DNA of 64,000 nucleotides from Ectopseudomonas toyotomiensis (GTDB lineage: Bacteria > Pseudomonadota > Gammaproteobacteria > Pseudomonadales > Pseudomonadaceae). The notes beneath the pieces are model-generated. The model did no database searches, had not been told where the DNA came from, and saw nothing but the letters and a program-made list of their open reading frames with translations. Below are positions 28,456-40,381 of the stretch, in pieces. A program made the translations under genes and the position numbers. Position 1 is the first letter of the stretch, and each line of letters opens with the position of its first letter. The stretch spans positions 434,001-498,000 of the forward strand of contig NZ_FOXK01000003.1 in assembly GCF_900115695.1 (NCBI RefSeq), written 5' to 3'.

Positions 28456-29340
28456 ATGAGCAACTGGTTGGTAGACAAACTCATTCCCTCGATCATGCGT
28501 TCCGAGGTGAAGAAGAGCTCTGTGCCCGAGGGCCTGTGGCACAAATGTCCGTCCTGTGATGCCGTGCTCTACCGTCCTGAGCTGGAAAAGACACTCGATG
28601 TCTGCCCCAAGTGCAATCACCACATGCGTATCGGCGCTCGTGCGCGTATCGACCTCTTCCTCGATGCCGAGGGGCGCGAGGAGATCGGTGCCGATCTCGA
28701 GCCGGTCGACCGCCTGAAATTCCGCGACAGCAAGAAATACAAGGATCGTCTGGCTGGTGCGCAGAAGCAGACTGGCGAGAAAGACGCGCTGATCTCCATG
28801 AGCGGCACCCTCGAAGGTATGCCGATCGCCGTTTGCGCCTTCGAGTTCTCCTTCATGGGTGGCTCCATGGGCGCCATCGTTGGCGAGCGTTTCGTTCAGG
28901 CGGCCAATGTCGCGCTGGAAAAACGCTGTCCGCTGGTGTGCTTCTCCGCTTCCGGTGGTGCGCGCATGCAGGAAGCGCTGATCTCGCTGATGCAGATGGC
29001 CAAGACTTCGGCCGCCCTGGCGCGCCTGCGTGAAGAAGGCCTGCCGTTCATCTCCGTGTTGACTGATCCGGTCTACGGCGGCGTTTCCGCCAGCCTGGCG
29101 ATGCTCGGCGACGTGATCGTGGCAGAGCCGAAGGCTCTCATCGGCTTCGCCGGTCCGCGCGTGATCGAGCAGACCGTGCGCGAGAAATTGCCGGAAGGCT
29201 TCCAGCGTAGCGAGTTCCTGCTGGAGCATGGTGCCATCGACATGATCATTTCGCGCAATGAACTGCGTCCGCGCCTGGCGCGTCTGCTTGCGCAAATGAT
29301 GCATCGTCCCTCTCCGGTTTCCCTGCCGGCCACTGCATGA
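28456..29340 (+). CDS. accD: acetyl-CoA carboxylase carboxyltransferase subunit beta
   Basis: With AccA transfers the carboxyl group from biotin to acetyl-CoA to form malonyl-CoA. It has 294 residues. An N-terminal four-cysteine zinc finger (CPSC and CPKC, 15 residues apart) is followed by the crotonase-like carboxyltransferase domain ([36 protein letters not shown]). Its stop overlaps the folC start by four bases (ATGA), so the two are translationally coupled. The region 28318-28455 upstream holds no gene that I can see. Confidence 0.98.
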   Translation: MSNWLVDKLIPSIMRSEVKKSSVPEGLWHKCPSCDAVLYRPELEKTLDVCPKCNHHMRIGARARIDLFLDAEGREEIGADLEPVDRLKFRDSKKYKDRLAGAQKQTGEKDALISMSGTLEGMPIAVCAFEFSFMGGSMGAIVGERFVQAANVALEKRCPLVCFSASGGARMQEALISLMQMAKTSAALARLREEGLPFISVLTDPVYGGVSASLAMLGDVIVAEPKALIGFAGPRVIEQTVREKLPEGFQRSEFLLEHGAIDMIISRNELRPRLARLLAQMMHRPSPVSLPATA

Positions 29341-30614
29341 CCGAACGTAGCCTGGGCGAGTGGCTCGCCTACCTCGAGCAGTTGCATCCGTCGGCCATCG
29401 ACATGGGGCTGGAGCGCTCGCGTGAGGTGGCGCAGCGGCTCGGCCTGGGCAAACCTGCGCCATTGGTGGTTACCGTCACCGGTACCAATGGCAAGGGTTC
29501 TACCTGCGCCTTTCTCGCCAGCCTGATCGCAGCCCAGGGGCAGCGCGTCGGTGTCTACAGTTCACCGCACCTGCTGCGTTACAACGAGCGTGTGTTGCTT
29601 GATGGGCGCGAGGCGAGCGATGAAGAGCTGTGTCAGGCTTTCGCGGCGGTCGAGGCCGCGCGTGGTGAAATTTCCCTGACCTATTTCGAGATGGGTACGC
29701 TGGCGGCCTTCTGGCTGTTCGAGCGTGCTCAGCTGGATGCCGTGGTGCTTGAAGTTGGCCTCGGTGGGCGCCTGGATGCGGTGAACCTGGTCGATGCCGA
29801 TCTGGCCCTGATCACCAGCATTGGCCTAGATCATGCTGACTGGCTGGGCGATACCCGTGAATCGGTCGCCTTCGAAAAGGCCGGGATCATGCGCGCTGGC
29901 ATGCCCGCATTTTGCGGTGATCTCGACCCGCCGCAGCCCTTGCTGGAGCAGGCGGTGTCTTTGGACACGCCGTTGTTCCTGCGTGGTCGTGACTATGATC
30001 TGAATGTGCAGGCGCAGGACTGGTCCTGGTATGGCCTCGATGCAAAAGGCCAGGTGCTGCGGCTGGAGCAGCTGCCTCTTCTTGATCTGCCAATGGAAAA
30101 CGCGGCGCTGGCGTTGCAGGCCTATGCGCTTCTGCCGCTGCCGTGGAATCACCAGCAGATCGTTCAGGCCCTGCTCGCCACGCGGGTAACCGGGCGTCTG
30201 GATCGTCGTGCGCTGGATTGGCGAGGCAAGTCACTCACACTGTTGCTCGATGTTGGGCATAATCCCCATGCCGCCGATTATCTGGCGCAGCGCCTGGAGA
30301 GTTGCCCGTTGGTCGGGCAGCGTTGGGCGGTGTTCGGTTTGTTGGCCGACAAGGACCTGCCCGGCGTGGTGTCGCCGCTTCTGAGTCTGGTTGCTGGTTG
30401 GGCCGTGGCGCCGCTGGATACGCCGCGGTCACGCTCTGCCGATGATCTGGCCGAGCACCTGCGGGGGCAGGGCGCGGTGGTGGTGCAGTACCCGGATGTG
30501 CGTACCGCGCTCGATGCGCAGTGCGAGCAGGCGGCAGAGGGTGACGAGATACTGTTGTTCGGATCGTTTTTCTGCGTGGCCGAGGCCCTGGATTGGTTGG
30601 CCCGCCCGGCTTGA
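29337..30614 (+). CDS. folC: bifunctional dihydrofolate/folylpolyglutamate synthase
   Basis: Adds glutamate to dihydropteroate and extends polyglutamate tails on folates. It is a Mur-ligase-like ATPase of 425 residues. The P-loop is [15 protein letters not shown] near residue 48, and [15 protein letters not shown] and [14 protein letters not shown] are the metal and second-domain motifs. It begins within the accD stop and is followed by the SPOR protein gene, the same accD-folC-dedD-cvpA-purF order as in E. coli. Confidence 0.97.
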   Translation: MTERSLGEWLAYLEQLHPSAIDMGLERSREVAQRLGLGKPAPLVVTVTGTNGKGSTCAFLASLIAAQGQRVGVYSSPHLLRYNERVLLDGREASDEELCQAFAAVEAARGEISLTYFEMGTLAAFWLFERAQLDAVVLEVGLGGRLDAVNLVDADLALITSIGLDHADWLGDTRESVAFEKAGIMRAGMPAFCGDLDPPQPLLEQAVSLDTPLFLRGRDYDLNVQAQDWSWYGLDAKGQVLRLEQLPLLDLPMENAALALQAYALLPLPWNHQQIVQALLATRVTGRLDRRALDWRGKSLTLLLDVGHNPHAADYLAQRLESCPLVGQRWAVFGLLADKDLPGVVSPLLSLVAGWAVAPLDTPRSRSADDLAEHLRGQGAVVVQYPDVRTALDAQCEQAAEGDEILLFGSFFCVAEALDWLARPA

Positions 30615-30628
30615 TAAGGGGATTGGGG

Positions 30629-31246
30629 ATGGCAATGCTGGACAGTGGGCTCAAGCAGCGCATGGTCGGTGCTCTGGTGCTGGTGGCGCTGGCGGTGATT
30701 TTCCTGCCTATGCTGCTGTCGCGCGAGGATGAGATGCGCCGCGTGGTAGTGGATGCGCCGGCCATGCCGCAAGCGCCGGCTGCTGCCGAGATCATCGTGC
30801 AGCCTGCCGAGGTCGTCGAGCCCGAGGAGTTGCCGCAGGAGCCGGTTCCCGTCGAAGAGGTGGAGCCTCAGATCGTCGAGGTGCCTGAGCAGCCCAAGCC
30901 GACCCCGCCGCCTGTCGCGCAGCAGAACAAGCCCGATCCGGTCAAGACCGAACAGGCGGCGAGCGCTGCTCCTGCCAAGCCCGAAGGCCGCCTGGACGCC
31001 AACAGTCTGCCGATCAGCTGGTCGGTACAGTTGGCCAGTCTGTCCAGTCGCGCGGGAGCAGAAAATCTGCAGAAAACGCTGCGCAGTCAGGGTTACAACG
31101 CCTATATCCGTACTTTCGATGGCATGAATCGGGTGTTTGTCGGGCCGTTGATCGAGCGCGCCGAGGCCGAGCGTCTGCGTGACCAGCTCAACCGCCAGCA
31201 CAAACTCAGCGGTTTTGTCGTGCGCTTCCAGCCGGAAGCAGGCTAA
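30629..31246 (+). CDS. SPOR-domain inner-membrane protein (DedD-like)
   Basis: 205-residue bitopic protein expected at the division septum. A single N-terminal helix (about 10-30, MVGALVLVALAVIFLPMLL) leads into a proline/glutamate-rich periplasmic linker. The C-terminal SPOR domain (about 125-200, WSVQLASLSSRAGAENL through FVVRFQPEAG) binds denuded peptidoglycan. ATG 30629 is chosen behind an AGGGGATTGGGG run, with ATG 30635 as a near alternative. Position between folC and cvpA matches E. coli dedD. Confidence 0.92.
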   Translation: MAMLDSGLKQRMVGALVLVALAVIFLPMLLSREDEMRRVVVDAPAMPQAPAAAEIIVQPAEVVEPEELPQEPVPVEEVEPQIVEVPEQPKPTPPPVAQQNKPDPVKTEQAASAAPAKPEGRLDANSLPISWSVQLASLSSRAGAENLQKTLRSQGYNAYIRTFDGMNRVFVGPLIERAEAERLRDQLNRQHKLSGFVVRFQPEAG

Positions 31247-31332
31247 GCACGCAAGGGACTTTGCAGCGCCTGGTTACCCGAAGCGCCGGGCTCTGCTAAA
31301 ATGCTCCGCCTTTTCCGCTGGTAGGCCGCACC

Positions 31333-31854
31333 GTGGTATTCACCTGGGTCGATTGGGCGATCATCGCCGTCATCGCCATTTCTAGTTTGATCAGTCTGAA
31401 GCGCGGCTTCGTCAAGGAAGCCCTGTCGCTGCTGACCTGGATCATCGCAGGTGTGGTCGCCTGGATGTTCGGTGGCGCACTGGCCCAGCATCTCGTCGAA
31501 TTTATCGAAACGCCTTCCGCGCGGGTCATTGCAGCCTGTGCCATTCTCTTCATCGCCACCTTGCTGGTGGGCGCTCTGGTCAATTTCCTCATTGGTGAGC
31601 TGATCCGCGTGACAGGCCTGTCCGGTACCGACCGTTTTCTCGGCATGGTATTCGGCGCCGCACGTGGTGGTTTGTTGGTGGTGCTGCTGGTCGGGCTGAT
31701 CAGCCTGGCGCCAGTGGAGCAGGATACGTGGTGGCAACAGTCGCAACTGGTGCCGCATTTTCTGATGGTCGCCGACTGGTCGAAGAACCTCATTCTGGGG
31801 TGGTCCGATCAGTGGTTTACCGGTGGATCGGCTCACCCAGCTGATCTGCTTTAA
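31333..31854 (+). CDS. cvpA: CvpA family inner-membrane protein
   Basis: 173-residue protein with four predicted membrane helices, beginning FTWVDWAIIAVIAISSLISL and with the conserved segment RGFVKEALSL. The family is linked to envelope integrity and, in E. coli, colicin V production; the molecular role is unknown. The start codon is GTG 31333. It is directly upstream of purF, as in E. coli, with a structured 75-base gap. Confidence 0.93.
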   Translation: MVFTWVDWAIIAVIAISSLISLKRGFVKEALSLLTWIIAGVVAWMFGGALAQHLVEFIETPSARVIAACAILFIATLLVGALVNFLIGELIRVTGLSGTDRFLGMVFGAARGGLLVVLLVGLISLAPVEQDTWWQQSQLVPHFLMVADWSKNLILGWSDQWFTGGSAHPADLL

Positions 31855-31929
31855 AAGAGTGACCGTTGCGGAGTAACCGCTGCATCGGTCGCTGAATTAG
31901 CCTGAACTATCTAGCAGGGGTCGTGGCAC

Positions 31930-33438
31930 ATGTGTGGCATCGTCGGTATCGTCGGTAAATCGAACGTCAATCAGGCGCTGTATGACGGGCTCACCGTCCT
32001 CCAGCACCGCGGCCAGGATGCTGCCGGTATTGTCACTAGCCATGATGGCCGTCTGTTCCTGCGCAAGGACAACGGCCTAGTGCGTGACGTGTTCCAGCAG
32101 CGTCACATGCAGCGCCTGGTTGGCCATATGGGCATCGGTCATGTGCGCTATCCGACCGCTGGTAGCTCCAGCTCGGCCGAAGCTCAGCCGTTCTACGTCA
32201 ACTCGCCGTACGGCATCACCCTGGCGCACAACGGCAACCTGACCAACGTCGAGCAGTTGGCCAAGGAGATCTACGAGTCCGATCTGCGCCACGTGAACAC
32301 CAATTCCGATTCGGAAGTGCTGCTCAACGTGTTTGCCCATGAGCTGGCCCAGCGCGGCAAGCTGCAGCCGACCGAAGAAGATGTATTCGCTGCCGTCACC
32401 CACGTGCACGAGCGCTGCCTGGGCGGTTACGCCGTCGTCGCGATGATCACCGGCTATGGCATCGTCGGTTTCCGCGACCCCAACGGCATTCGTCCGATCG
32501 TCTTCGGCCAGCGCCATACCGATGAAGGCGTCGAGTACATGATCGCGTCCGAGAGCGTGTCGCTGGACGTGCTCGGCTTCACCCTGATCCGCGACCTGGC
32601 GCCGGGCGAGGCGGTCTACATCACCGAAGAGGGCAAGCTGTTCACCCGTCAGTGCGCGGCCAACCCGCAGTACGCGCCCTGCATCTTCGAGCACGTTTAC
32701 CTGGCGCGCCCGGACTCGATCATGGACGGTATCTCGGTGTACAAGGCGCGTCTGCGCATGGGCGAGAAGCTGGCCGACAAGATCCTGCGCGAGCGTCCGG
32801 ATCATGACATCGACGTAGTCATCCCGATTCCTGACACCAGCCGTACCGCGGCGCTGGAGCTGGCCAATCATCTGGGCGTGAAATTCCGCGAAGGTTTCGT
32901 CAAGAATCGGTACATCGGCCGTACCTTCATCATGCCCGGCCAGGCGGCGCGCAAGAAATCCGTAAGGCAGAAGCTCAACGCCATCGAGCTGGAATTCCGC
33001 GGCAAGAACGTGATGCTGGTGGACGACTCCATCGTCCGTGGCACCACCTGCAAGCAGATCATTCAGATGGCCCGCGAGGCCGGCGCGAAGAATGTCTACT
33101 TCTGCTCGGCAGCCCCGGCGGTGCGCTACCCGAACGTCTACGGCATCGACATGCCGAGCGCCCATGAGCTGATCGCACATGGCCGCAGCACCGAAGAGGT
33201 CTGCGAGCTGATCGGTGCCGACTGGCTGGTTTATCAGGACCTGCCGGACCTGATCGAAGCAGTCAGCGGCAGCAAGAAGATCAAGATCGACAACTTCGAC
33301 TGCGCGGTGTTCGACGGCAAGTACGTCACCGGCGACGTCGACGAGGCATACCTGGACAAGATCGAGCAGGCGCGCAACGATGCCAGCAAGGTCAAGTCGC
33401 AGGCAGTCAGCGCGATCATCGATCTGTATAACAATTGA
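31930..33438 (+). CDS. purF: amidophosphoribosyltransferase
   Basis: First committed step of purine synthesis: transfers glutamine amide nitrogen to PRPP. It has 502 residues. The Ntn-hydrolase nucleophile is Cys2 (MCGIVGIVG, exposed after Met removal). The glutaminase domain shows [11 protein letters not shown] and [12 protein letters not shown], and the phosphoribosyltransferase PRPP loop is [13 protein letters not shown]. No iron-sulphur-type propeptide is present, so it belongs to the E. coli class. Confidence 0.98.
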   Translation: MCGIVGIVGKSNVNQALYDGLTVLQHRGQDAAGIVTSHDGRLFLRKDNGLVRDVFQQRHMQRLVGHMGIGHVRYPTAGSSSSAEAQPFYVNSPYGITLAHNGNLTNVEQLAKEIYESDLRHVNTNSDSEVLLNVFAHELAQRGKLQPTEEDVFAAVTHVHERCLGGYAVVAMITGYGIVGFRDPNGIRPIVFGQRHTDEGVEYMIASESVSLDVLGFTLIRDLAPGEAVYITEEGKLFTRQCAANPQYAPCIFEHVYLARPDSIMDGISVYKARLRMGEKLADKILRERPDHDIDVVIPIPDTSRTAALELANHLGVKFREGFVKNRYIGRTFIMPGQAARKKSVRQKLNAIELEFRGKNVMLVDDSIVRGTTCKQIIQMAREAGAKNVYFCSAAPAVRYPNVYGIDMPSAHELIAHGRSTEEVCELIGADWLVYQDLPDLIEAVSGSKKIKIDNFDCAVFDGKYVTGDVDEAYLDKIEQARNDASKVKSQAVSAIIDLYNN

Positions 33439-33491
33439 TTCGAGCGGGCAGGGCAGCGGTCCTGCCCGGGCTGTTTTCGTGAGGAAGCGAT

Positions 33492-34703
33492 ATGACTCTG
33501 GAATGGGAAGCCGGCAGGCTCGACAGCGACCTGGATGGCGTAGGCTTCGACACCCTGGCGGTGCGTGCCGGTCAGCACCGTTCACCTGAGGGCGAACATG
33601 GCGAAGCGTTGTACCTGACGTCCAGTTACGTGTTCCGCACCGCTGCCGATGCCGCTGCGCGTTTTGCTGGCGAAGTGCCGGGCAACGTCTATTCGCGCTA
33701 CACCAACCCCACCGTCCGTACCTTCGAGGAGCGCATTGCCGCGCTGGAAGGTGCCGAGCAGGCGGTGGCGACCGCTTCCGGCATGTCGGCGATCCTCGCC
33801 ATCGTCATGAGCCTGTGCAGCGGCGGCGACCACGTACTGGTGTCGCGCAGCGTGTTCGGCTCCACCATCAGCCTGTTCGAGAAGTACCTCAAGCGCTTCG
33901 GCATCGAGGTGGATTACGTGCCACTGGCCGATCTCGATGCCTGGCAGGGCGCGTTCAAGCCCAATACCAAGCTGCTGTTCGTCGAGTCGCCGTCCAACCC
34001 GCTGGCCGAGCTGGTGGATATCGCCGCACTGGCGGAAATCGCCCATGCCCGCGGCGCGCTGCTGGCGGTGGACAACTGCTTCTGCACGCCGGCCCTGCAG
34101 CAGCCGCTGAAGCTTGGCGCCGATATCGTCATGCACTCGGCGACCAAGTACATCGACGGCCAGGGCCGTGGCCTGGGCGGTGTGGTGGCGGGGCGTAGCG
34201 AGCAGATGAAGGAAGTGGTCGGTTTCCTGCGTACCGCAGGTCCCACCCTGAGCCCGTTCAACGCCTGGATGTTCGTCAAGGGCCTGGAAACCCTGCGCAT
34301 CCGTATGCGTGCGCAGAGTGAGAGTGCGCTGCAGTTGGCGCTGTGGCTGGAGCAGCAGCCGCAGGTCGAGCGCGTGCATTACGCAGGGCTGCCCAGCCAT
34401 CCGCAGCACGAACTGGCGAAAAAGCAGCAGAGCGCCTTCGGTGCCGTGGTCAGTTTCGAGGTCAGGGGTGGCCGTGATGCCGCCTGGAAGGTGATCGATG
34501 CCACACGCGTCATCTCCATCACCACCAACCTCGGCGATACCAAGACCACCGTCGCCCATCCAGCTACCACCTCCCATGGCCGCCTGACGCCGCAGGAGCG
34601 TGCCAACGCCGGCATTCGCGACAACCTGATCCGCGTCGCTGTGGGCCTGGAAGAGCTGGAAGACCTCAAGGCGGACCTGGCGCGCGGCCTGGCTGCGCTC
34701 TGA
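33492..34703 (+). CDS. metZ: O-succinylhomoserine sulfhydrylase
   Basis: PLP enzyme that makes homocysteine directly from O-succinylhomoserine and sulfide, the usual methionine route in Pseudomonas. It has 403 residues. The PLP lysine is in [16 protein letters not shown], with the upstream YSRYTNPTV and [12 protein letters not shown] motifs. It lies 53 bases downstream of purF and two bases upstream of an SDR gene. MetZ is preferred over MetB because of length and the purF-metZ neighbourhood that I recall from PAO1. Confidence 0.95.
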   Translation: MTLEWEAGRLDSDLDGVGFDTLAVRAGQHRSPEGEHGEALYLTSSYVFRTAADAAARFAGEVPGNVYSRYTNPTVRTFEERIAALEGAEQAVATASGMSAILAIVMSLCSGGDHVLVSRSVFGSTISLFEKYLKRFGIEVDYVPLADLDAWQGAFKPNTKLLFVESPSNPLAELVDIAALAEIAHARGALLAVDNCFCTPALQQPLKLGADIVMHSATKYIDGQGRGLGGVVAGRSEQMKEVVGFLRTAGPTLSPFNAWMFVKGLETLRIRMRAQSESALQLALWLEQQPQVERVHYAGLPSHPQHELAKKQQSAFGAVVSFEVRGGRDAAWKVIDATRVISITTNLGDTKTTVAHPATTSHGRLTPQERANAGIRDNLIRVAVGLEELEDLKADLARGLAAL

Positions 34704-34705
34704 GC

Positions 34706-35482
34706 ATGCTGGAGTGGGGGACGAATGACACGCCCAACAACGGGCGTGTCGCGCTGGTCACCGGAGCCGCTCGCGGGATCGGCCTGGGTATCAGTGCCTG
34801 GCTGATCACCGAGGGTTGGCAGGTGGTGTTGGCCGACGTCGACCGCGAGCGTGGCTCCAGAGTGGCACGTGCTTTGGGTGATAACGCCTGGTTCGTGGCC
34901 ATGGATGTGGCCAAGGAAGATCAGGTAAGCGTCGGCGTCGCCGAGGTGCTCGGCCAGTTCGGGCGTCTCGATGCGCTGGTGTGCAATGCAGCCATCTCCG
35001 ATCCGCACACGCCGCCGCTGGAGTCGCTCGACCTCAAGCGCTGGAATCGCCTGCTGGCGGTCAACCTGACAGGCGCCATGCTGCTGGCCAAGCACTGTGC
35101 GCCATATTTGCGTGGGCATCGCGGCGCCATCGTCAATATCGCCTCCACCCGCGCCAGCCAGTCCGAGGCCGATTGTGAGGCGTACGCTGCGAGCAAGGGC
35201 GGGTTGGTTGCGCTCACTCACGCGCTGTCGATCAGTCTGGGCCCGGAGGTGCGTGTCAACTGCGTCAGCCCAGGCTGGATCGACTCTCGCGACCCGTCGC
35301 AGCAGCGCCTGGAGCCGCTGTCGGTATTCGATCATGCGCAACATCCGGTCGGCCGTGTGGGTACCGTGGAGGATGTAGCGGCGCAGGTCGCCTGGCTGCT
35401 CTCCGATGCGGCCGGTTTCATCACCGGACAGGAGTTCGTCATCGACGGCGGCATGAGCCGCAAGATGATCTATCAGGATTGA
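34706..35482 (+). CDS. short-chain dehydrogenase/reductase
   Basis: 258-residue NAD(P)-dependent oxidoreductase. The cofactor loop is [11 protein letters not shown] near residue 20, followed by VCNAAIS (NNAG-equivalent). The catalytic serine lies in NIASTRASQ and the tyrosine/lysine in YAASKGG. The C-terminal [14 protein letters not shown] is typical. It starts two bases after the metZ stop and is probably cotranscribed. The substrate is unknown. Confidence 0.92.
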   Translation: MLEWGTNDTPNNGRVALVTGAARGIGLGISAWLITEGWQVVLADVDRERGSRVARALGDNAWFVAMDVAKEDQVSVGVAEVLGQFGRLDALVCNAAISDPHTPPLESLDLKRWNRLLAVNLTGAMLLAKHCAPYLRGHRGAIVNIASTRASQSEADCEAYAASKGGLVALTHALSISLGPEVRVNCVSPGWIDSRDPSQQRLEPLSVFDHAQHPVGRVGTVEDVAAQVAWLLSDAAGFITGQEFVIDGGMSRKMIYQD

Positions 35483-35487
35483 ATGCC

Positions 35488-35553
35488 TGTGGCAGCGAGC
35501 TCTGCTCGCGGAACGTGGTCTTGAAACCTTCGCGAGCAGAGCTCGCTCCTACA
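35488..35553. repeat. REP-like inverted repeat with 16-bp perfect arms
   Basis: GCGAGCTCTGCTCGCG (35495-35510) and CGCGAGCAGAGCTCGC (35531-35546) are exact complements, and each is itself nearly palindromic. It lies between the convergent SDR and etfD genes, next to a terminator. It is a third REP type in this window. Confidence 0.8.
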
Positions 35554-35568
35554 GATTCGACGCAAACG

Positions 35569-35594
35569 AAAAAGGCTCCCGAGGGAGCCTTTTT
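35569..35594. terminator. bidirectional terminator between SDR gene and etfD
   Basis: AAAAAGGCTCCC and GGGAGCCTTTTT are perfect 12-bp complements with a two-base centre. With an A tract on one side and a T tract on the other, it can serve both convergent transcripts. Confidence 0.9.
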
Positions 35595-35608
35595 CATATC
35601 TGGCCGAA

Positions 35609-37273
<1,665 letters not shown>

Positions 37274-37379
37274 AGGCTATCTCCTACTCAAGGCTCTTCG
37301 ATATTTTATGTTGGAGGGCGCGGCTCGCTCCCTAAGCACGGCGTGGGCATTATATCTACACCCTCTCAGCGGGCCAATA

Positions 37380-37393
37380 CAAACGTTTGTTTG
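37380..37393. promoter_or_regulatory. PsrA-like operator in the etfD-etfBA divergent region
   Basis: CAAAC-GTTT-GTTTG fits the described PsrA box (G/C)AAAC-N2-4-GTTT(G/C) with four spacer bases, and overlaps the perfect palindrome ACAAACGTTTGT (37379-37390). PsrA is a fatty-acid-responsive TetR protein that controls beta-oxidation genes. The remainder of the 324-base gap 37274-37597 holds no gene. Confidence 0.6.
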
Positions 37394-37597
37394 AATTTTC
37401 TGTAGGCCTGTTAGAATCGTACTACATCGCGGATGACCGGCCAGTTCGCTGTATTGACCGGGCCAGGCCGCGGGGTCAAGATACGGGCGGTTTTGCGCTC
37501 GCCGTCTGAGCTGAAAGGTTGGTTGCGGCCGATTTTGCATCACCGGCCAGGCTCGCCTTGGCGACATTCTTATTCACCGGAGAGTAACGAGGAATCC

Positions 37598-38347
37598 ATG
37601 AAGGTTCTTGTAGCTGTCAAACGAGTGGTTGACTACAACGTCAAGGTTCGCGTCAAGGCGGACAACAGCGGCGTCGACCTCGCCAACGTCAAGATGTCCA
37701 TGAACCCCTTCTGCGAAATCGCCGTGGAAGAAGCCGTACGCCTGAAGGAGAAAGGCGTGGCGAGCGAAATCGTCGTCGTCTCCATCGGCCCGGCTACCGC
37801 CCAGGAGCAACTGCGCACCGCGCTGGCTCTGGGTGCCGACCGTGCCATCCTGGTCGAATCCAATGACGAGCTGAACTCCCTGGCCGTGGCCAAGCTGCTC
37901 AAGGCAGTGGTCGACAAGGAGCAGCCGCAGCTGGTGATCATGGGCAAGCAGGCCATCGACAGCGACAACAACCAGACCGGCCAGATGCTGGGCGCCCTGA
38001 CTGGCTTCGGCCAAGGCACCTTCGCCTCCAAGGTCGAAGTGGCTGGCGACAAGGTCAACGTTACCCGTGAGATCGATGGCGGTCTGCAGACCGTTGCGCT
38101 GAACCTGCCGGCGATCGTCACCACTGACCTGCGTCTGAACGAGCCGCGCTATGCGTCGCTGCCGAACATCATGAAGGCCAAGAAGAAGCCGCTGGAAACC
38201 GTCACTCCGGACGCTCTGGGCGTTTCCACCGCCTCCACCGTGAAGACCCTGAAAGTCGAAGCGCCGGCTGCTCGCAGCGCTGGCATCAAGGTCAAGTCCG
38301 TGGCTGAACTGGTCGAGAAACTGAAGAACGAGGCGAAGGTAATCTAA
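37598..38347 (+). CDS. etfB: electron transfer flavoprotein subunit beta
   Basis: AMP-binding subunit of the soluble ETF heterodimer that collects electrons from acyl-CoA dehydrogenases. It has 249 residues. The conserved start [19 protein letters not shown] and the signature [11 protein letters not shown] are present, as is the recognition-loop region MNLP-like ([20 protein letters not shown]). ATG 37598 follows GGAGAGTAACGAGG; the open frame from 37433 is non-coding upstream sequence. It abuts etfA with no gap. Confidence 0.97.
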   Translation: MKVLVAVKRVVDYNVKVRVKADNSGVDLANVKMSMNPFCEIAVEEAVRLKEKGVASEIVVVSIGPATAQEQLRTALALGADRAILVESNDELNSLAVAKLLKAVVDKEQPQLVIMGKQAIDSDNNQTGQMLGALTGFGQGTFASKVEVAGDKVNVTREIDGGLQTVALNLPAIVTTDLRLNEPRYASLPNIMKAKKKPLETVTPDALGVSTASTVKTLKVEAPAARSAGIKVKSVAELVEKLKNEAKVI

Positions 38348-39277
38348 ATGACTATCCTGGTTATCGCTGAACACACCAATGCCGCTCTGGCTGCCGCGAC
38401 CCTGAACACCGTTGCTGCTGCACAGAAGATCGGTGGCGACATTCACGTTCTGGTAGCCGGTGCCAACGCTGGCGCTGCTGCCGAAGCCGCGGCCAAGATC
38501 GCTGGCGTGGCCAAGGTCCTGGTTGCCGACAACGCTGCCTATGCCAACCAACTGCCGGAGAACGTCGCTCCGCTGGTAGCCGAACTCGGCAAGGGCTACA
38601 GCCACATCCTGGCGGCCGCGACCAGCAACGGCAAGAACATCCTGCCGCGCGTCGCTGCTGCTCTGGACGTCGATCAGATCTCCGAGATCATCGCCGTTGA
38701 AAGCGCCGACACCTTCAAGCGTCCGATCTATGCCGGTAACGCCATCGCGACCGTGCAGTCCTCGGCTGCCATCAAGGTGATCACCGTGCGTAGCACCGGT
38801 TTCGACGCGGCTGCTGCCGAAGGCGGCAGCGCTGCCGTTGAAGCCGTTTCCGGCCCGGCTGACGCCGGCAAATCCGCGTTCGTTGGCGAAGAACTGGCCA
38901 AGTCCGACCGTCCGGAACTGACCGCTGCCAAGATCGTCGTTTCCGGCGGCCGTGGCATGGGCAATGGCGACAACTTCAAGCACCTGTACGCCCTGGCCGA
39001 CAAGCTGGGCGCTGCCGTAGGTGCTTCCCGCGCTGCCGTCGACGCCGGCTTCGTGCCGAACGACATGCAGGTCGGTCAGACCGGCAAGATCGTTGCGCCG
39101 CAGCTGTACATCGCCGTCGGTATCTCCGGCGCGATCCAGCACCTGGCCGGTATGAAGGACTCCAAGGTGATCGTTGCGATCAACAAGGACGAAGAGGCGC
39201 CGATCTTCCAGGTGGCTGACTACGGCCTGGTCGCCGACCTGTTCGAAGCCGTACCGGAGCTGGAGAAGTCGGTCTAA
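38348..39277 (+). CDS. etfA: electron transfer flavoprotein subunit alpha
   Basis: FAD-binding ETF subunit of 309 residues. The FAD-binding half shows [34 protein letters not shown] and the late [16 protein letters not shown]. The ATG follows the etfB stop codon directly, which ensures balanced synthesis. A perfect terminator ends the operon. Confidence 0.97.
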   Translation: MTILVIAEHTNAALAAATLNTVAAAQKIGGDIHVLVAGANAGAAAEAAAKIAGVAKVLVADNAAYANQLPENVAPLVAELGKGYSHILAAATSNGKNILPRVAAALDVDQISEIIAVESADTFKRPIYAGNAIATVQSSAAIKVITVRSTGFDAAAAEGGSAAVEAVSGPADAGKSAFVGEELAKSDRPELTAAKIVVSGGRGMGNGDNFKHLYALADKLGAAVGASRAAVDAGFVPNDMQVGQTGKIVAPQLYIAVGISGAIQHLAGMKDSKVIVAINKDEEAPIFQVADYGLVADLFEAVPELEKSV

Positions 39278-39295
39278 GCCGCTTTTTCCGCAACG

Positions 39296-39325
39296 AAAAA
39301 ACCCGCTCACCAGAGCGGGTTTTTT
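39296..39325. terminator. terminator after etfA
   Basis: AAAAAACCCGCTC and GAGCGGGTTTTTT form a 13-bp perfect stem with loop ACCA. The flanking A and T tracts make it effective for both etfBA and the convergent hydrolase gene. Confidence 0.95.
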
Positions 39326-39346
39326 ATTGCCTGCGTGTGCTCGGTG

Positions 39347-40273
39347 TCACTTCAGGCCTTCTAGAAACTGCCGGTAGAGCAGGGCGCTTTCTTCGGGGCG
39401 CTCGAGCATGGGGGCATGGCCGACGTTGTCCATGACCGCCACGCTGGATTTGCCTAGCAGCGGTTGCATGACGTCGATGCTGGATACGTCCAGCACCCGG
39501 TCCTGTTTACCCCAGAGCAGCAGAGTGGGGGCCTGGATTTTCGCCAGCTCTGGCTCCAATGGGATGGCGCGCTCCACCAATTGCTTGAATACCCGTTCAT
39601 AGTGCGCAGCCTTGGCCATGGAGCGCTCGCCCAGATATCGCTTGAGCGACTCGGGCAGATAGGGTGGTTCGACGAAGATGAAGTGCAGCAGATTGTCGAA
39701 ATCCTGCGGTTGCTTGACCACCAGTGGATTGGGCGCACCACTGGTCAGCAATCGATACAGTTCGCTCTTGTGCGGGCTGTCGATTCCGGCGTTGGCCAAT
39801 AGCGCCAGCGAACGAACACGATCCGGGTAGCGTGCCGCGAAGAGTGCGGCGATGTGTCCACCCATCGAATTGCCCAGCAGATGAGCCTGCTGAATGCCCA
39901 TGGCATCGAGAATATCCGCCAGCCGTTCAGCCTGGGTGCCGACATCGTAGCTGCCGGGTGGCAGGTCGCTGTCGCCGAAGCCGGGCAGGTCCAATGCGAT
40001 GACACGATAGTCCTTGGTCAGGTGGCGAGAAAAACGCAGCCAGTTATCCTTGTCTGCAGCGAAACCGTGGAGCAACACCAGGGTTTCGCCACTCGCCGGT
40101 CCTCCCTGATAGTAATGGATGTTAAGATCGCGGACAGATAGTCGCTCGTGACTGAGCCCGGCGCGCTGTTGTTCTATCAGGCGCAGGCTGAGCAACTGAG
40201 CAGCGGGAAAGAAATACAGCGTTGCTGAGGTGGCGAGAAGCAGTAGCAGCAAAGCGAGCAGCAGTTTTTTCAT
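39347..40273 (-). CDS. membrane-anchored or exported alpha/beta-hydrolase (esterase/lipase-like)
   Basis: 308-residue serine hydrolase. A hydrophobic N-terminus (MKKLLLALLLLLLATSATLY) acts as a signal anchor or signal peptide. The oxyanion region is LLHGFAADKDNW, the nucleophile is in GNSMGGHIAALF, the aspartate in WGKQDRVLDVSS and the histidine in NVGHAPMLERPE, so the triad is complete. In PAO1 a similar gene lies near etfBA, as I recall. The substrate is not evident from sequence. Confidence 0.92.
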   Translation of the reverse strand: MKKLLLALLLLLLATSATLYFFPAAQLLSLRLIEQQRAGLSHERLSVRDLNIHYYQGGPASGETLVLLHGFAADKDNWLRFSRHLTKDYRVIALDLPGFGDSDLPPGSYDVGTQAERLADILDAMGIQQAHLLGNSMGGHIAALFAARYPDRVRSLALLANAGIDSPHKSELYRLLTSGAPNPLVVKQPQDFDNLLHFIFVEPPYLPESLKRYLGERSMAKAAHYERVFKQLVERAIPLEPELAKIQAPTLLLWGKQDRVLDVSSIDVMQPLLGKSSVAVMDNVGHAPMLERPEESALLYRQFLEGLK

Positions 40274-40381
40274 GGCGCGTCCTTATCGCGAACTGGCGGC
40301 GCCACTAAGCTAGCATGAACACAGAGGATGCCGGGGTGCCAAGCTCATCCTGCCAATCAACGCATAAACCGAGAGTAGCCA

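Noticed and set aside
32077..33585. Minus-strand frame of 502 codons opposite purF and the start of metZ
   Set aside because: Spans two real genes and an intergenic gap and shows no domain; a codon-bias artefact.
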